A stretch of DNA of 64,000 bases from Nocardia higoensis (GCF_015477835.1 NZ_JADLQN010000005.1:124001-188000); one strand, 5' to 3'; positions 50,736-60,181 are shown, counted from the stretch's first letter. Program-made: numbers and translations. Notes: generated by a model from the sequence alone, not told the origin.

Positions 50736-53045
50736 ATGGTCAACGTCACCGAGGGCTACGGATCGAGCATCCTGGGCTACCCCAGGATCGGACCGCACCG
50801 GGAACTCAAGCGGGCGCTGGAGTCCTACTGGCACGGCACGCTCAGCCGCGAGGAACTGCTCGAGGTCGGGCGCGACATCCAGGACCGCCAGTTCCGCGAG
50901 CTGGCCGCGACCGGTCTCACCCAGGTCCCCGGCAACACCTTCTCCTTCTACGATCACATCCTGGACAACGCGCTGCTCTTCGGCGCGGTCCCGCAGCGCT
51001 TCCGGGCCCACCAGGACGGGATGGACCCGCTGGACTTCTACTTCCTGATGGCGCGCGGCCGCCCCGATCTACCGCCGCTGGAGCTGGTGCGCTTCATCGA
51101 CACCAACTACCACTACCGTCAGCCCGAACTCGAGCCCGACACCGAGTTCTCCCTGCACCCCGAGGCGCTGCTCGACGAGTTCGACCGCGCGATGGCCGCG
51201 GGCATCGAGCTGCGCCCGGTGATCGTCGGTCCCGCCTCGCTGCTGCTGTTGTCCAAGGCCGGCGCCCAGCCCGGTGAGGCCGGCTTCGACACCCTGAGCC
51301 TGCTCGACAAGCTGCTGCCGTACTACGAGGAGCTGTTCGAGATCCTCGCCAAGCGCGGCGCCACCTGCGTGCAGCTCGACGAGCCCGCCTTCACCAGCGA
51401 ACGCACCGAAGCCGAACTCGCCGCCTTCGAGCGCGCCTACCAGCGGCTGTCCAAGGCCCCGCTGCGTCCGCGCATCCTGGTCACCGGCCAGTACGGCGAT
51501 TTCCGCCCCGCGCTGGACATCCTGGCGGCCACCGGCGTCGAGGCCATCGGCCTGGATCTGGCCAGCTACCGCATCGACCCCGACGAGCTGGCGAAGGTGC
51601 CCGGCATCCGCCGCAAGCGGCTCTACGCGGGCGTCATCAGCGGCCGCAACGTCTGGCGCGCCGACCGCTACGTGACGCTGGAATACCTCAACGCGCTGAC
51701 CAAGGTCTGCCCGGATCTGGTGGTCTCCACCGGCAGCACCCTGCTGCACGTGCCCTACGACCTGCTCGTCGAATACGACATCGACGGCAATGTCGCCGAC
51801 CGGCTCGCCTTCGCCAAGCAGAAGGTCGGCGAGGTCGTCTCGCTGGCCAAGGCGCTCACCGAGGGCCCGTCGGACAAGTGGCGCAAGCGCCCGCGCGAGG
51901 TGCACTTCAAGCAGAAGCACGCCGTGCGCCAGCGCGTCTACGCCGTCACCCCGGAGATGCGTTCGCGCGAGCCCTACGAAGAGCGTCGCGCCGCCCAGCA
52001 GGCCAGGCTGAACCTGCCCCCGGTCCCGGCCACCACACTCGGCTCGTTCCCGCAGACCGATCGCATCCGTCAGGCCCGCTACGACCTCGGCGAGGGACGG
52101 CTGTCCTACGAGGAGTACCGCAAGCGCATCGAGGCCGAGATCGAGGCCACCATCCGCCTGCAGGAGGACATCGGCCTCGACGTGCTCGTGCACGGCGAGC
52201 ACGAGCGCAACGACATGATCCAGTACTTCGCCGAACTGCTGGACGGTTTCGCCACCACCCACTTCGGCTGGGTGCAGGTCTACGGCTCGCGGTGCGTGCG
52301 CCCGCCGATCATCTACGGCGACGTCTCGCGTCCCGCGGCGATGACGGTGGACTGGATCAGCTACGCCCAGTCGCTGACCGACAAGCCGGTCAAGGGCATC
52401 GTGACCGGCCCGGTCACGATGATCGCGCGGTCGTTCGTGCGCCAGGACCAGCCGCTCTACGAGACCGCCGACCAGGTGGCGCTGGCCATCCGCGACGAGG
52501 TCGCGGACCTGGAGAAGGCGGGCATCGCCATCATCCAGGTCGACGAGCCCGCAATTCGCGAGATGCTGCCGCTGCACGACCGCGGCCGTGCCGAGTACCT
52601 GCGCTGGGCGGTCGGCGCGTTCCGCCTGGCGACCTCGGGCGTGCGGGCCGACACCCAGATCCACACCCACATCGGCTACTCCGGCCGCACCGAGATCGTC
52701 GACGCCATCGAGGAACTCGACGCCGACGTCACCGCCATCGTGGCCACCCGCTCCACCGAATGGGTGCTCAAGGCGCTGAAGGAGGATGCCGCGGGCGGTC
52801 ACGGCCTCAGCCACGGCGTCGGCCCCGGCGTCTACGAGAGCCGGTCGGCGCGCATCCCGGACATCGACGAACTCGACGAGCTGCTCTCGGCCGCCGCCGA
52901 AGCCGTCACCCCGGAACGGTTGTGGGCCAACCCCGACGGCGGTCTCAAGACCCGCCACTACTGGCAGCTCGAGCCGTCGCTGCGCAATATGGTCGCCGCC
53001 GCTCGGCGCGTCCGGCGCAGGGCAGCCGCCGCCGCGGACCGATGA
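50736..53045 (+). CDS. metE: MetE-like protein lacking the zinc site
   Basis: 769 residues from ATG 50736 (AGAAGG upstream), the full two-barrel length of cobalamin-independent methionine synthase. N-terminal GYPRIGPHRELKRALESYW, TTLGSFPQT, LVHGEHERNDM, YGSRCVRPPIIYGDVSRP and IQVDEPAIREMLP are as in MetE. However, at the catalytic zinc only the His remains (THIGYS, His645). The canonical Cys of HTHMC is Gly647, the Glu after LDADV is Val669 and the Cys of NPDCGLKTR is Gly735. The His of GVYDIHSP is Arg703. A normal MetE reaction (methyl transfer from folate to zinc-bound homocysteine) therefore looks impossible. The symbol reflects homology only. Confidence 0.85.
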   Translation: MVNVTEGYGSSILGYPRIGPHRELKRALESYWHGTLSREELLEVGRDIQDRQFRELAATGLTQVPGNTFSFYDHILDNALLFGAVPQRFRAHQDGMDPLDFYFLMARGRPDLPPLELVRFIDTNYHYRQPELEPDTEFSLHPEALLDEFDRAMAAGIELRPVIVGPASLLLLSKAGAQPGEAGFDTLSLLDKLLPYYEELFEILAKRGATCVQLDEPAFTSERTEAELAAFERAYQRLSKAPLRPRILVTGQYGDFRPALDILAATGVEAIGLDLASYRIDPDELAKVPGIRRKRLYAGVISGRNVWRADRYVTLEYLNALTKVCPDLVVSTGSTLLHVPYDLLVEYDIDGNVADRLAFAKQKVGEVVSLAKALTEGPSDKWRKRPREVHFKQKHAVRQRVYAVTPEMRSREPYEERRAAQQARLNLPPVPATTLGSFPQTDRIRQARYDLGEGRLSYEEYRKRIEAEIEATIRLQEDIGLDVLVHGEHERNDMIQYFAELLDGFATTHFGWVQVYGSRCVRPPIIYGDVSRPAAMTVDWISYAQSLTDKPVKGIVTGPVTMIARSFVRQDQPLYETADQVALAIRDEVADLEKAGIAIIQVDEPAIREMLPLHDRGRAEYLRWAVGAFRLATSGVRADTQIHTHIGYSGRTEIVDAIEELDADVTAIVATRSTEWVLKALKEDAAGGHGLSHGVGPGVYESRSARIPDIDELDELLSAAAEAVTPERLWANPDGGLKTRHYWQLEPSLRNMVAAARRVRRRAAAAADR

Positions 53046-53092
53046 GCCCGCACCGGGTTCACCGGTGCTACTCGAGTATCACAACGGATCGT

Positions 53093-53124
53093 CAGTGCTA
53101 CTTTTCAGGCGGAAAGTAGCACTG
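53093..53124. terminator. bidirectional hairpin between convergent genes
   Basis: A perfect 12-bp inverted repeat (CAGTGCTACTTT / AAAGTAGCACTG) with an 8-nt loop in the 95-nt gap between the MetE-like and AI-2E permease genes, with T/A tracts at the stem tip. Confidence 0.65.
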
Positions 53125-53140
53125 ATATCCCGAGACGTCG

Positions 53141-54547
53141 TCAGCTGTTCCTTTTCGGAGGTCGCTTGCCCAGAGTGTCCGCGGGGCGCCCCGCCGAGGG
53201 GAGGAAGCGCGTCCAGCGCTTCTTGCGGGCGGGTTTCGCGCCGGGCTCGGGTGTGCCGGTGTCCTCGGCCTGGACTTCGTAGGTGCGGATGTAGGCGCCC
53301 GCGAAGGCTTGGACGGTGGCGGTGACGGGGATGGCGAGCAACGCGCCTGTCGGGCCGAGCAACGCGGCGCCCGCGAGGACGGCGCCGAAGGCGACGGCGG
53401 GGTGCATGTCCAGGGTGGTGGCGGTGATGCGCGGCTGCAAGATGTAGTTCTCGAACTGCTGGTAGACGACGATGAAGCCGAGGATCCACAGGGCCGAGCG
53501 CGGGTTGTCCACGAGGGCCACGATGACGGGGACGGCGCCGGCGAGATAGGTGCCCACGGTGGGGATGAACTGGGACATGACGCCGACCCACAGGGCCAGG
53601 GCCAGCGCGGAGGGGATGTCGAGGACGCGCAGGGCGGCGTAGTGGGCGACGGCCGAGCAGAGCGCGAGCAGGCCGCGGGAGTAGATGTAGCCGCCGGTCT
53701 TGTCGACGGCGATATCCCAGGCACGCCGCACGTGCACCTGCTTCTGGGGCGGCAGCAGGGAGCAGACCGCATTGCGGAAACGCGGGCCGTCGGCGGCGAA
53801 GTAGAAGGTGAACAGCAGGATGCCGAGAATCTGGAACAGCGCGCCCACGGCGGCGGTGCCGATGCCCCAGGCGTTCTCGGCGAAGCCGACGAGATAGCCC
53901 TCGAGCTGGCCGCTCCACTCCGTCGCGTACTCGCGGATGTCGTCGGCGGACAGCTCGGTACCGAAGGTGCCGTTGACCCAGTCGACGACCTGCACGGCAT
54001 TGGTCGGCGCGTTCTGCACCAGGGAGGTGATCTGGTCGACCAACAGGGTGCCGAGCGCGCCGAAGAAGGTGACTACGATGGCGATCAGTCCGAGGAACAC
54101 CAGCCCGGTGGCCAGACCGCGCCGCATGCCGCGCCTGGCCAGCTGGTTAACCGCGGGCTCGATCGCGAACGCCAGGAAGAGCGAGACCAGCAGAATGGTG
54201 AGCAGGCCCCGCAGGCGTTCGAGCATCCACAGGCCGACCAGTAGACCGCAGATGGTCGCCGCGCCGAGAAGGAACACGCGCAACAGCCACGGCGGCGCCG
54301 CGATGTCGACCTCGGTGCGCATGGCTCTCCTCGCCCGCGCCGAAGCCCCGGCCGCCGGGGAACCCGGCCGGTCCGTGGCTTCGTCGGCGGGCGCAGGACC
54401 GGCGGTGATCTCGCTGGGTGCGGTGCCGACGGGAATGCCGCCGGGCGCAGGACCGGCGGTGATCTCGCCGGGAGCATCCGCTCCGGGAGAAGCCGTGCCA
54501 GAAGATTTCTCCTGGGCGGCGTTCGAGTCGGTCTCGTTGTCGGCCAC
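53141..54547 (-). CDS. AI-2E family transporter (PerM-like)
   Basis: 468 residues. A disordered Pro/Ala/Gly/Glu-rich N-terminus of about 80 residues is followed by the AI-2E/PerM fold: paired helices (LLTILLVSLFLAFAIEPAVNQL), a soluble amphipathic segment, then GILLFTFYFAADGPRF and the signature GVMSQFIPTVGTYLAGAVPVIVALVD with FVVYQQFENYILQPRI. C-terminal tail is Lys/Arg-rich. The family includes quorum-signal and ion exporters; the substrate is unknown. Confidence 0.9.
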   Translation of the reverse strand: MADNETDSNAAQEKSSGTASPGADAPGEITAGPAPGGIPVGTAPSEITAGPAPADEATDRPGSPAAGASARARRAMRTEVDIAAPPWLLRVFLLGAATICGLLVGLWMLERLRGLLTILLVSLFLAFAIEPAVNQLARRGMRRGLATGLVFLGLIAIVVTFFGALGTLLVDQITSLVQNAPTNAVQVVDWVNGTFGTELSADDIREYATEWSGQLEGYLVGFAENAWGIGTAAVGALFQILGILLFTFYFAADGPRFRNAVCSLLPPQKQVHVRRAWDIAVDKTGGYIYSRGLLALCSAVAHYAALRVLDIPSALALALWVGVMSQFIPTVGTYLAGAVPVIVALVDNPRSALWILGFIVVYQQFENYILQPRITATTLDMHPAVAFGAVLAGAALLGPTGALLAIPVTATVQAFAGAYIRTYEVQAEDTGTPEPGAKPARKKRWTRFLPSAGRPADTLGKRPPKRNS

Positions 54548-54628
54548 AGCACAAACGTAGCGATCGGGCCGGACCCGCGCTCACCCCGTGCCGGGCCCGG
54601 TCATGTTGCGGCGGCTACCTGGTGGCGC

Positions 54629-55684
54629 CTACATCGTGGCGGCGTCGATGACGAAGCGATAGCGCACGTCGCTGTCGACCACCCGGTCGTAGGCGTTGTC
54701 GATCTCGTCGGCGGAGATGACCTCGATCTCGGCGCCGATCCCGTGCTGGGCGCAGAAGTCCAGCATCTCCTGGGTCTGGGCGATGCCACCGATCATGGAA
54801 CCGGCCAGCGAGCGCCGCAAGGCGGCCAGGTGGAAGCTGCGCAGCGTGGTCGGGTTCTCCGGCATTCCGAGTTGGACGAAGGTGCCGTCGAGGCGGAGCA
54901 GCCGCAGGTACTTCTCGACGGGCAGGTCGGCGGAGACGGTGTTGAGGATGAGATCGAAGCGGTTGCGAAGATCGCGGAAGGTCTGGTCGTCGCTGGTGGC
55001 GTGGTAGTGGTGGGCACCGAATCGCTTGCCGTCCTCCTGCTTGCTCAGCGAATGGCTCAGCACGGTCACCTCCGCGCCCATCGCCGCGGCCAGCTTCACG
55101 CCGATATGGCCGAGACCGCCCATGCCGACGATCGCGACCCGCTTGCCGGGGCCCGCGTTCCAGTGCCGCAGCGGGGAGAACAGGGTGATGCCCGCGCACA
55201 GCAGCGGCGCGGCCACATCCAGGCCGATGCCGTCGGGGATGCGCAGCACGAAATTCTCCGTGACGACGATCTGCGTGGAGTAGCCGCCGAGGGTGTAGCC
55301 ACCCGGCTGCACGGACTCGGCGACCGGGTGGTTGTAGGTCATGACCGAGCCGCGCAGGCAGTACTGCTCCTCGTCGGCGACGCAGTTCTCGCACTTGCCG
55401 CAGGAGTCGACCAGACAGCCGACACCGACCCGGTCCCCCGCGGCGAACCCGGTGACCGCGCTGCCGACCGCGGCGACGATGCCCGCGATCTCGTGACCGG
55501 GCACGCACGGATAGTGCGCGCTGCCCCACTCGTTGCGGGCGGTGTGGATGTCGGAATGGCAGATCCCCGCGTACTTCACGTCGATGAGCACGTCGTGCGG
55601 GCCCAGTTCGCGGCGTTCGATGGTGATCTTCTGGAACGCGCCCTCCGGCGAGGGCAGGGCGTATGCGGCGGCAGCGGTGCTCAT
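54629..55684 (-). CDS. zinc-dependent NAD(P) alcohol dehydrogenase
   Basis: 351 residues from ATG 55684. A medium-chain dehydrogenase of the cinnamyl-alcohol/AdhC branch: catalytic zinc Cys42 (GICHSD) and GHE, structural zinc Cys95, 98, 101 and 109 (CGKCENC), NADP site GMGGLGHIGVKLAAAMG. It reduces aldehydes with NADPH or oxidises alcohols; close to mycobacterial AdhC by recollection. It is divergent from the protease gene with 106 nt between. Confidence 0.93.
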   Translation of the reverse strand: MSTAAAAYALPSPEGAFQKITIERRELGPHDVLIDVKYAGICHSDIHTARNEWGSAHYPCVPGHEIAGIVAAVGSAVTGFAAGDRVGVGCLVDSCGKCENCVADEEQYCLRGSVMTYNHPVAESVQPGGYTLGGYSTQIVVTENFVLRIPDGIGLDVAAPLLCAGITLFSPLRHWNAGPGKRVAIVGMGGLGHIGVKLAAAMGAEVTVLSHSLSKQEDGKRFGAHHYHATSDDQTFRDLRNRFDLILNTVSADLPVEKYLRLLRLDGTFVQLGMPENPTTLRSFHLAALRRSLAGSMIGGIAQTQEMLDFCAQHGIGAEIEVISADEIDNAYDRVVDSDVRYRFVIDAATM

Positions 55685-55790
55685 GCGTACATGCCTACCG
55701 GCGCATGCACCGGTTTGCCAACCGATCGGCGCGGTCGACCTCCACAATGGGACGGGTTCCGGTCGTCGGACCGGGGGAGGCGGAGGGCGC

Positions 55791-56945
55791 ATGCACGACG
55801 ATCGGCGTGGCGGCGGCGGCGCGACCGCTGTACTCGTGATCGTCGCCGTGGTCGTGACCGCGTTCCTCGGGTTCGGCGGCGGGTGGCCGTTGCGGGAATC
55901 CGGCACCACGACCGCGACAAGCACCAGGCCGCCCGCGCCGCCGCTGGATCAGGCCGAGGTCGCCGCCGCGCTGAGCCCGGCGATGGTCCACATCACCACC
56001 CGCACCCGCGCCTTCGGACAGGGCACGGCGGGCTCGGGGATCGTGCTCACCGCCGACGGGCAGGTGCTGACGAGTCATCACGTGATCAAAGGAGCCGAAC
56101 AGGTCAGCGTCGTCTCGGTCGCGACCGGCGAGGAGTTCGAGGCCACGGTGCTCGGTTACGACTCGACCGCCGACATCGCGCTGCTGGCGCTGACCGGCGC
56201 CGAGGATCTGCCGACCGCTCGGCTGGGTGATTCCTCCGGGTTGCGGGTGCGCGACGAGGTGCTCGCGCTCGGGAACGCGGGGGGCGCGGGCGGCACACCG
56301 ACCGCGACGCCGGGGCGGATCACCGCGCTCAACAGCACGATCGTGGCGCTCGATGCCGCCGACTTCTCACGCAAAGCCCTGCGCGGCATGGTCGAGATCG
56401 AGGCGCCGGTGAGTGCGGGCCAGTCCGGTGGCGCGCTCGCCGACTGGCAGGCCATGGTGGTGGGCGTGGTGACCGCCTCGTCCGGGGAGGCAGGCCAGGA
56501 ATCCGGGCCCACCGCGCCCGCGAGTACCCCACCGCGGCGGCCGATCCCCGCACCGTCGAGCACCCGGTCCGCACCGACGCGGGCGGGCGGGTACGCGGTG
56601 CCGATCGACACCGCCATGAGGGTCGTCGAGCAGATCCGGTCGGGCATCCCCAGCGACAGCGTGCACGTCGGGCAGACCGCCACGCTGGGCGTGCTGATCT
56701 CCGACGCCCGGCCGAGCGGCGCCCGCGTCGACGTCGCGCTCTACGGAATGCCCGCCTACGGCGCCGGGATCAGGGACGGGGAGACCATCGTCTCGCTGGA
56801 CGGGCGGGCGATCGGCACCTCGCGCGCGTTGCGCACCGCCATCGACAAGCGGCGTCCCCGGGAGACGGTGCGGATCGGCGTGGTCGGCACGGACGGGGTC
56901 GAGCGCATGGTCAGCGTCGAACTGGGGCTCGGCACGCCGAACTGA
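55791..56945 (+). CDS. HtrA-like membrane serine protease with PDZ domain
   Basis: 384 residues from ATG 55791 (GGAGG upstream). An N-terminal membrane anchor (TAVLVIVAVVVTAFLGF) leads to a trypsin-like domain with His97 (TSHHVI), Asp128 (STADIALL) and Ser212 in SAGQSGGAL, where the usual GNSGG is GQSGG. A Pro/Ser/Thr-rich insert of about 45 residues follows, then a PDZ domain (LGVLISDARPSGARV, YGAGIRDGETIVSLDGRAI). It would act outside the membrane in envelope protein quality control. The triad is complete. Confidence 0.9.
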   Translation: MHDDRRGGGGATAVLVIVAVVVTAFLGFGGGWPLRESGTTTATSTRPPAPPLDQAEVAAALSPAMVHITTRTRAFGQGTAGSGIVLTADGQVLTSHHVIKGAEQVSVVSVATGEEFEATVLGYDSTADIALLALTGAEDLPTARLGDSSGLRVRDEVLALGNAGGAGGTPTATPGRITALNSTIVALDAADFSRKALRGMVEIEAPVSAGQSGGALADWQAMVVGVVTASSGEAGQESGPTAPASTPPRRPIPAPSSTRSAPTRAGGYAVPIDTAMRVVEQIRSGIPSDSVHVGQTATLGVLISDARPSGARVDVALYGMPAYGAGIRDGETIVSLDGRAIGTSRALRTAIDKRRPRETVRIGVVGTDGVERMVSVELGLGTPN

Positions 56946-57030
56946 CACCCGCCGCGCCACCGGGGCTCGTCGGGCCGGGGCCGCCGTCCACGGCCGGACG
57001 CTCGCCGGTGCCGGAACTCCCCGTCCCAGG

Positions 57031-57597
57031 TCAGGCGAGGCTCAGCCAGTAGTCCTGGAAGCGCAGGAAGACCAGCAGCAGCACCACCGCGAAGAACACC
57101 GCGACGATGGTCCAGCGCCATTCGGCCAGGATCCCCAGCGGGCCGCCGGTCCGGCCCCACAGCAGGTCGGTGAGCACCGCCAGCAGCGGGGTGACGACCG
57201 CCCACACCACCATGCAGTACGGGCACAGCGCGCCGATCCGGTAGAGGCTCTGGAAGATCAGCCAGCAGACGAAGACGACACCGAGCAGCATGCCCACCCA
57301 CAGCCCGCCCCAGATCCAGCGCGGCATCCCGACATGGGCGACGGCGAGCACGCCGAGGGTCACCACCACCGAGAAGCCGACGATGCCCATCAGCGGGTTG
57401 GGGAACCCGAAGACGGCGGCCTGCTCGGTCACCATCACCGAACCGCAGGACAGCACCGGGTTCAGGCTGCACGTCGGGGTGTAGGCGGGGTCCTTGAAGA
57501 TCATGAATCGCTCGATGGTGAGAGTCACCGAGGCGATCCAGCCCGCCAGGCCGAGCAACAGGATCAGCCAGGCGGAACGGGCGGGCGCGGCGATCAC
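57031..57597 (-). CDS. vitamin K epoxide reductase (VKOR) family protein
   Basis: 188 residues from GTG 57597, overlapping the DsbA-like stop (GTGA). Four to five membrane helices with the loop cysteines Cys43 and Cys51 (TCSLNPVLSCGS) and the active CPYC (125-128). VKOR re-oxidises the DsbA-like partner and passes electrons to quinone, replacing DsbB in actinobacteria. Same order as Rv2968c-Rv2969c. Confidence 0.93.
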   Translation of the reverse strand: MIAAPARSAWLILLLGLAGWIASVTLTIERFMIFKDPAYTPTCSLNPVLSCGSVMVTEQAAVFGFPNPLMGIVGFSVVVTLGVLAVAHVGMPRWIWGGLWVGMLLGVVFVCWLIFQSLYRIGALCPYCMVVWAVVTPLLAVLTDLLWGRTGGPLGILAEWRWTIVAVFFAVVLLLVFLRFQDYWLSLA

Positions 57598-58343
57598 TGT
57601 CCGGCCGCCGCCTCGGCGATGGCCTGCTCGAGCTCGGTCGGCGTGATCTTCTTGCCGTCGACGAACACCGTCGGCGTCGAGTTGACGCCTTCGCCGAACA
57701 CGGCCTGGGTCTTGTCGGACACGAACGTCGCATAGGTGCGGTCTTCGATGCAGCCCGCGACGGCGTCGGTGTAACCGGCCTCCACGGCGATCGCGACGAG
57801 CTGCTCGTCGGTGTGGCCGGGACCGCCCTCGGCGGGTTGCTGGGCGTACATGCGGCCCAGCCAGCCCTGGAACTTCGCCGGATCCTGCTCGGCGACGCAG
57901 TAGGCGGCATTGGCCGCGCGGCTCGAGTACTCGTTGGTGGAGGCGCGGTCGAGGAAGGAGATGACGTTGTACTCGACGGCCGCGACGCCGCTGTTCACGG
58001 CGTCCTCGAGGACCTTGCCGTAGGCCGCCTCGAAGTTCTTGCACGCCGGGCACTGCAGGTCGGCGACCACCCGGACGGTGACACGGGCGTTGTCCTTGCC
58101 CACGCGCACGGCACCGCTGTCGGTGATCGAGCCGGTCACCGCACCCGCGACGGGATCGCTCGGAGCCGGAATGGTCGGGGTGGCGGCCGGACCGTCGTCG
58201 CCGCGCATGGCGATACTGATGCCGATCGCCGCGATGAGGGCGATCAGCACTACGGCCACACCCGCTTGGATGGCGATCTTGCGCCTGCGGTCGGCTCGGT
58301 CGGCCTCGTGCAAGAGATTGCGCCGTCCCGGATTGTTGCTCAC
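57594..58343 (-). CDS. DsbA-like thiol oxidoreductase
   Basis: 249 residues. A charged cytoplasmic N-terminus, one membrane anchor (IAIQAGVAVVLIALIAAIGISIA, split) and an outside thioredoxin-fold domain with active CPAC (98-101) in VVADLQCPACKNF, the helical insertion and the cis-Pro segment STPTVFVDG. A second cysteine pair (AAYC, AGC) may form a structural disulfide. It introduces disulfides into exported proteins and is coupled to the VKOR gene. Confidence 0.92.
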   Translation of the reverse strand: MSNNPGRRNLLHEADRADRRRKIAIQAGVAVVLIALIAAIGISIAMRGDDGPAATPTIPAPSDPVAGAVTGSITDSGAVRVGKDNARVTVRVVADLQCPACKNFEAAYGKVLEDAVNSGVAAVEYNVISFLDRASTNEYSSRAANAAYCVAEQDPAKFQGWLGRMYAQQPAEGGPGHTDEQLVAIAVEAGYTDAVAGCIEDRTYATFVSDKTQAVFGEGVNSTPTVFVDGKKITPTELEQAIAEAAAGQ

Positions 58344-58635
58344 CGTGCGTTCACCACGCCTTTCGCTTGCCTGACGATGGGGCCTGCTCCGACGATGCTA
58401 ATGGCGTGCGCGTCGCCGGGCGGTCGGGCACGGCCCATCATGGTCGGTGAACCTGAGAGAACACGAAACGAGACGCGGGTCGGTGGCCTTCGTCGGTGTC
58501 CGCCCGTGGCCGAGGTCTGCGCTCGCCGTGGCCTTGGTCTGTATCGGGTAGGTCCGTTCGGCCCGGATCTGCCGGTCGGTCTGTGCCGAGGCTCACTCCG
58601 CTCCGGCCTGCTGGGCGAGGGCCTACCATGCCCCG

Positions 58636-59289
58636 GTGACCGACTACGACTCCGAACATCTGGATACCTCGACCTTGCCCGAGCGGCAGCGCCGCATTCT
58701 GGAAGTGATCCGGGACCGGGTGGTCGAGCACGGGTACGCGCCGAGCACGAGGCAGATCGGCGAGGCCGTCGGGCTGCGCTCCACCTCGACGGTGACCCGG
58801 CATCTGCGCGCGCTCGAGGAGCGGGGCTTCCTGCGCCGTGGGACGGCGGTGGCCCGGCCGATCGACGTGCGGCTGTTCCTGCGGGCCGAGCCCGGCGCGG
58901 CGAGCGGCGAGAACACGGTGACCGTGCCGGTGGTCGGCGACATCGCCGCGGGCACGCCGATCCTGGCCGAGGAGCACTGCGACGACACCCTCACCCTGCC
59001 ACGCGAACTGGTGGGCCGGGGAACGGTGTTCGCGCTGCGGGTGCGTGGCGACTCGATGATCGACGCGGCCATCTGTGACGGTGACACGGTGGTGGTGCGT
59101 AGTCAGCAGGAGGCGCAGTCCGGGGACATCGTCGCGGCGATGATCGGCGAGGAGGCCACCGTCAAGGTGCTGCGCCGCCGGGGCGGGCACACGCTGCTCG
59201 AGCCGCGCAATCCGGCCTACCCGGTCATCGACGGCGACGAAGCGGTGATCCTCGGCAAAGTCGTCTCGGTCATGCGCCGGATCGGGTAA
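58636..59289 (+). CDS. lexA: LexA-family repressor
   Basis: 217 residues from GTG 58636. Winged HTH (LPERQRRILEVIRDRVVEHGYAPSTRQIGEAVGL, RSTSTVTRHLRALEE) and a C-terminal self-cleaving domain: scissile Ala105-Gly106 in DIAAGTP, Ser140 (GDSMIDAA) and Lys177 (TVKVLR). On DNA damage RecA-driven self-cleavage would inactivate it. I see no actinobacterial SOS box (GAAC-N4-GTTC) upstream, and the recognition helix (RHLRALEE) differs from the SSVAHQLRTLE of typical mycobacterial LexA, so it may be a second LexA rather than the master copy. Confidence 0.87.
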   Translation: MTDYDSEHLDTSTLPERQRRILEVIRDRVVEHGYAPSTRQIGEAVGLRSTSTVTRHLRALEERGFLRRGTAVARPIDVRLFLRAEPGAASGENTVTVPVVGDIAAGTPILAEEHCDDTLTLPRELVGRGTVFALRVRGDSMIDAAICDGDTVVVRSQQEAQSGDIVAAMIGEEATVKVLRRRGGHTLLEPRNPAYPVIDGDEAVILGKVVSVMRRIG

Positions 59290-59335
59290 TCGTCGCGGCG
59301 ACACGGCAGGCCGCGACGACGCGGCGCCGAACCGG

Positions 59336-60181
59336 TCAGGAGGCTTCGAGGCGGCGCTTCTCGGCTTCGATATCGAACCGGGCATCGGGCCAGTCCAGAT
59401 CCAGACCCGACAGGGTGTGGATGAGCAGCTCGTTCACGGCCAGGCGGGAGTACCACTTGCGGTCGGACGGGATGACGAACCAGGGGGCGTGCTCGGTGCT
59501 GGTACGGTCCAGCATGTCCTGGTAGGCCTCGCGGTATTCCGGCCAGAACGCGCGTTCGTCGATGTCGGAGGGGTTGAACTTCCAGTACTTGTCGCGGCGT
59601 TCCAGGCGTTCGCGCAGACGGCGCTTCTGCTCGTCGAGGGAGACGAACATCGCCACCTTCACCAGGGTGATGTCCTCGTCGCGCAGTTCCTCCTCGAAGT
59701 GGTTGATCTCGTCGTAGCGGCGCTCCCATTCCCGGATCGGCACCAGCTCGCGCACCCGGGCGACCAGCACCTCTTCGTAGTGCGACCGGTCGAACACGCC
59801 GAGCTGGCCCGCGCGCGGCAGCGCCTTGTGGATGCGCCACAGGTAGTGGTGGCGCTTCTCCTCGGGGGTCGGCACGCCGAAGGCCGCGTGGTCGACGCCC
59901 TGCGGGTCCACCGCGCCGATCACCGAGCGCACGATGCCGCCCTTGCCCGCGGTGTCCATGCCCTGCAGCACCAGCAATACGCTGCGCGGGTCGCCGGACC
60001 TGCCGTTGGCGAACAGCTTCGACTGCAGATCCGACAGCACGGCGGAGCGTTCGGTGAACAGTTCCATCCCCTCGACCTTGGTCCCGTCGAAACCCGGGGT
60101 GGCCGATGTGTCCAGGTCGGCGACCCGTACGCCGTCGGCGCGCAGCAGTTCGGCGACCTTCCCGGACCAGTTGTTCGGCAT
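59336..60181 (-). CDS. ppk2: polyphosphate kinase 2 family protein
   Basis: 281 residues. Walker A LQGMDTAGKGG (74-82), Walker B DRSHYEEVL, and the PPK2-characteristic HHYLWRIHKALP, RDKYWKFNPSDIDER and PWFVIPSDRKWYSRL segments. It transfers phosphate between polyphosphate and nucleotides. The length and single-domain layout match short PPK2 enzymes, which phosphorylate AMP or ADP. Ends the minus-strand ESX-like group but is spaced 39 nt from it. Confidence 0.93.
   Translation of the reverse strand: MPNNWSGKVAELLRADGVRVADLDTSATPGFDGTKVEGMELFTERSAVLSDLQSKLFANGRSGDPRSVLLVLQGMDTAGKGGIVRSVIGAVDPQGVDHAAFGVPTPEEKRHHYLWRIHKALPRAGQLGVFDRSHYEEVLVARVRELVPIREWERRYDEINHFEEELRDEDITLVKVAMFVSLDEQKRRLRERLERRDKYWKFNPSDIDERAFWPEYREAYQDMLDRTSTEHAPWFVIPSDRKWYSRLAVNELLIHTLSGLDLDWPDARFDIEAEKRRLEAS

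Noticed and set aside
58344..58635. SOS box upstream of lexA
   Set aside because: No GAAC-N4-GTTC or close variant found in the gap.
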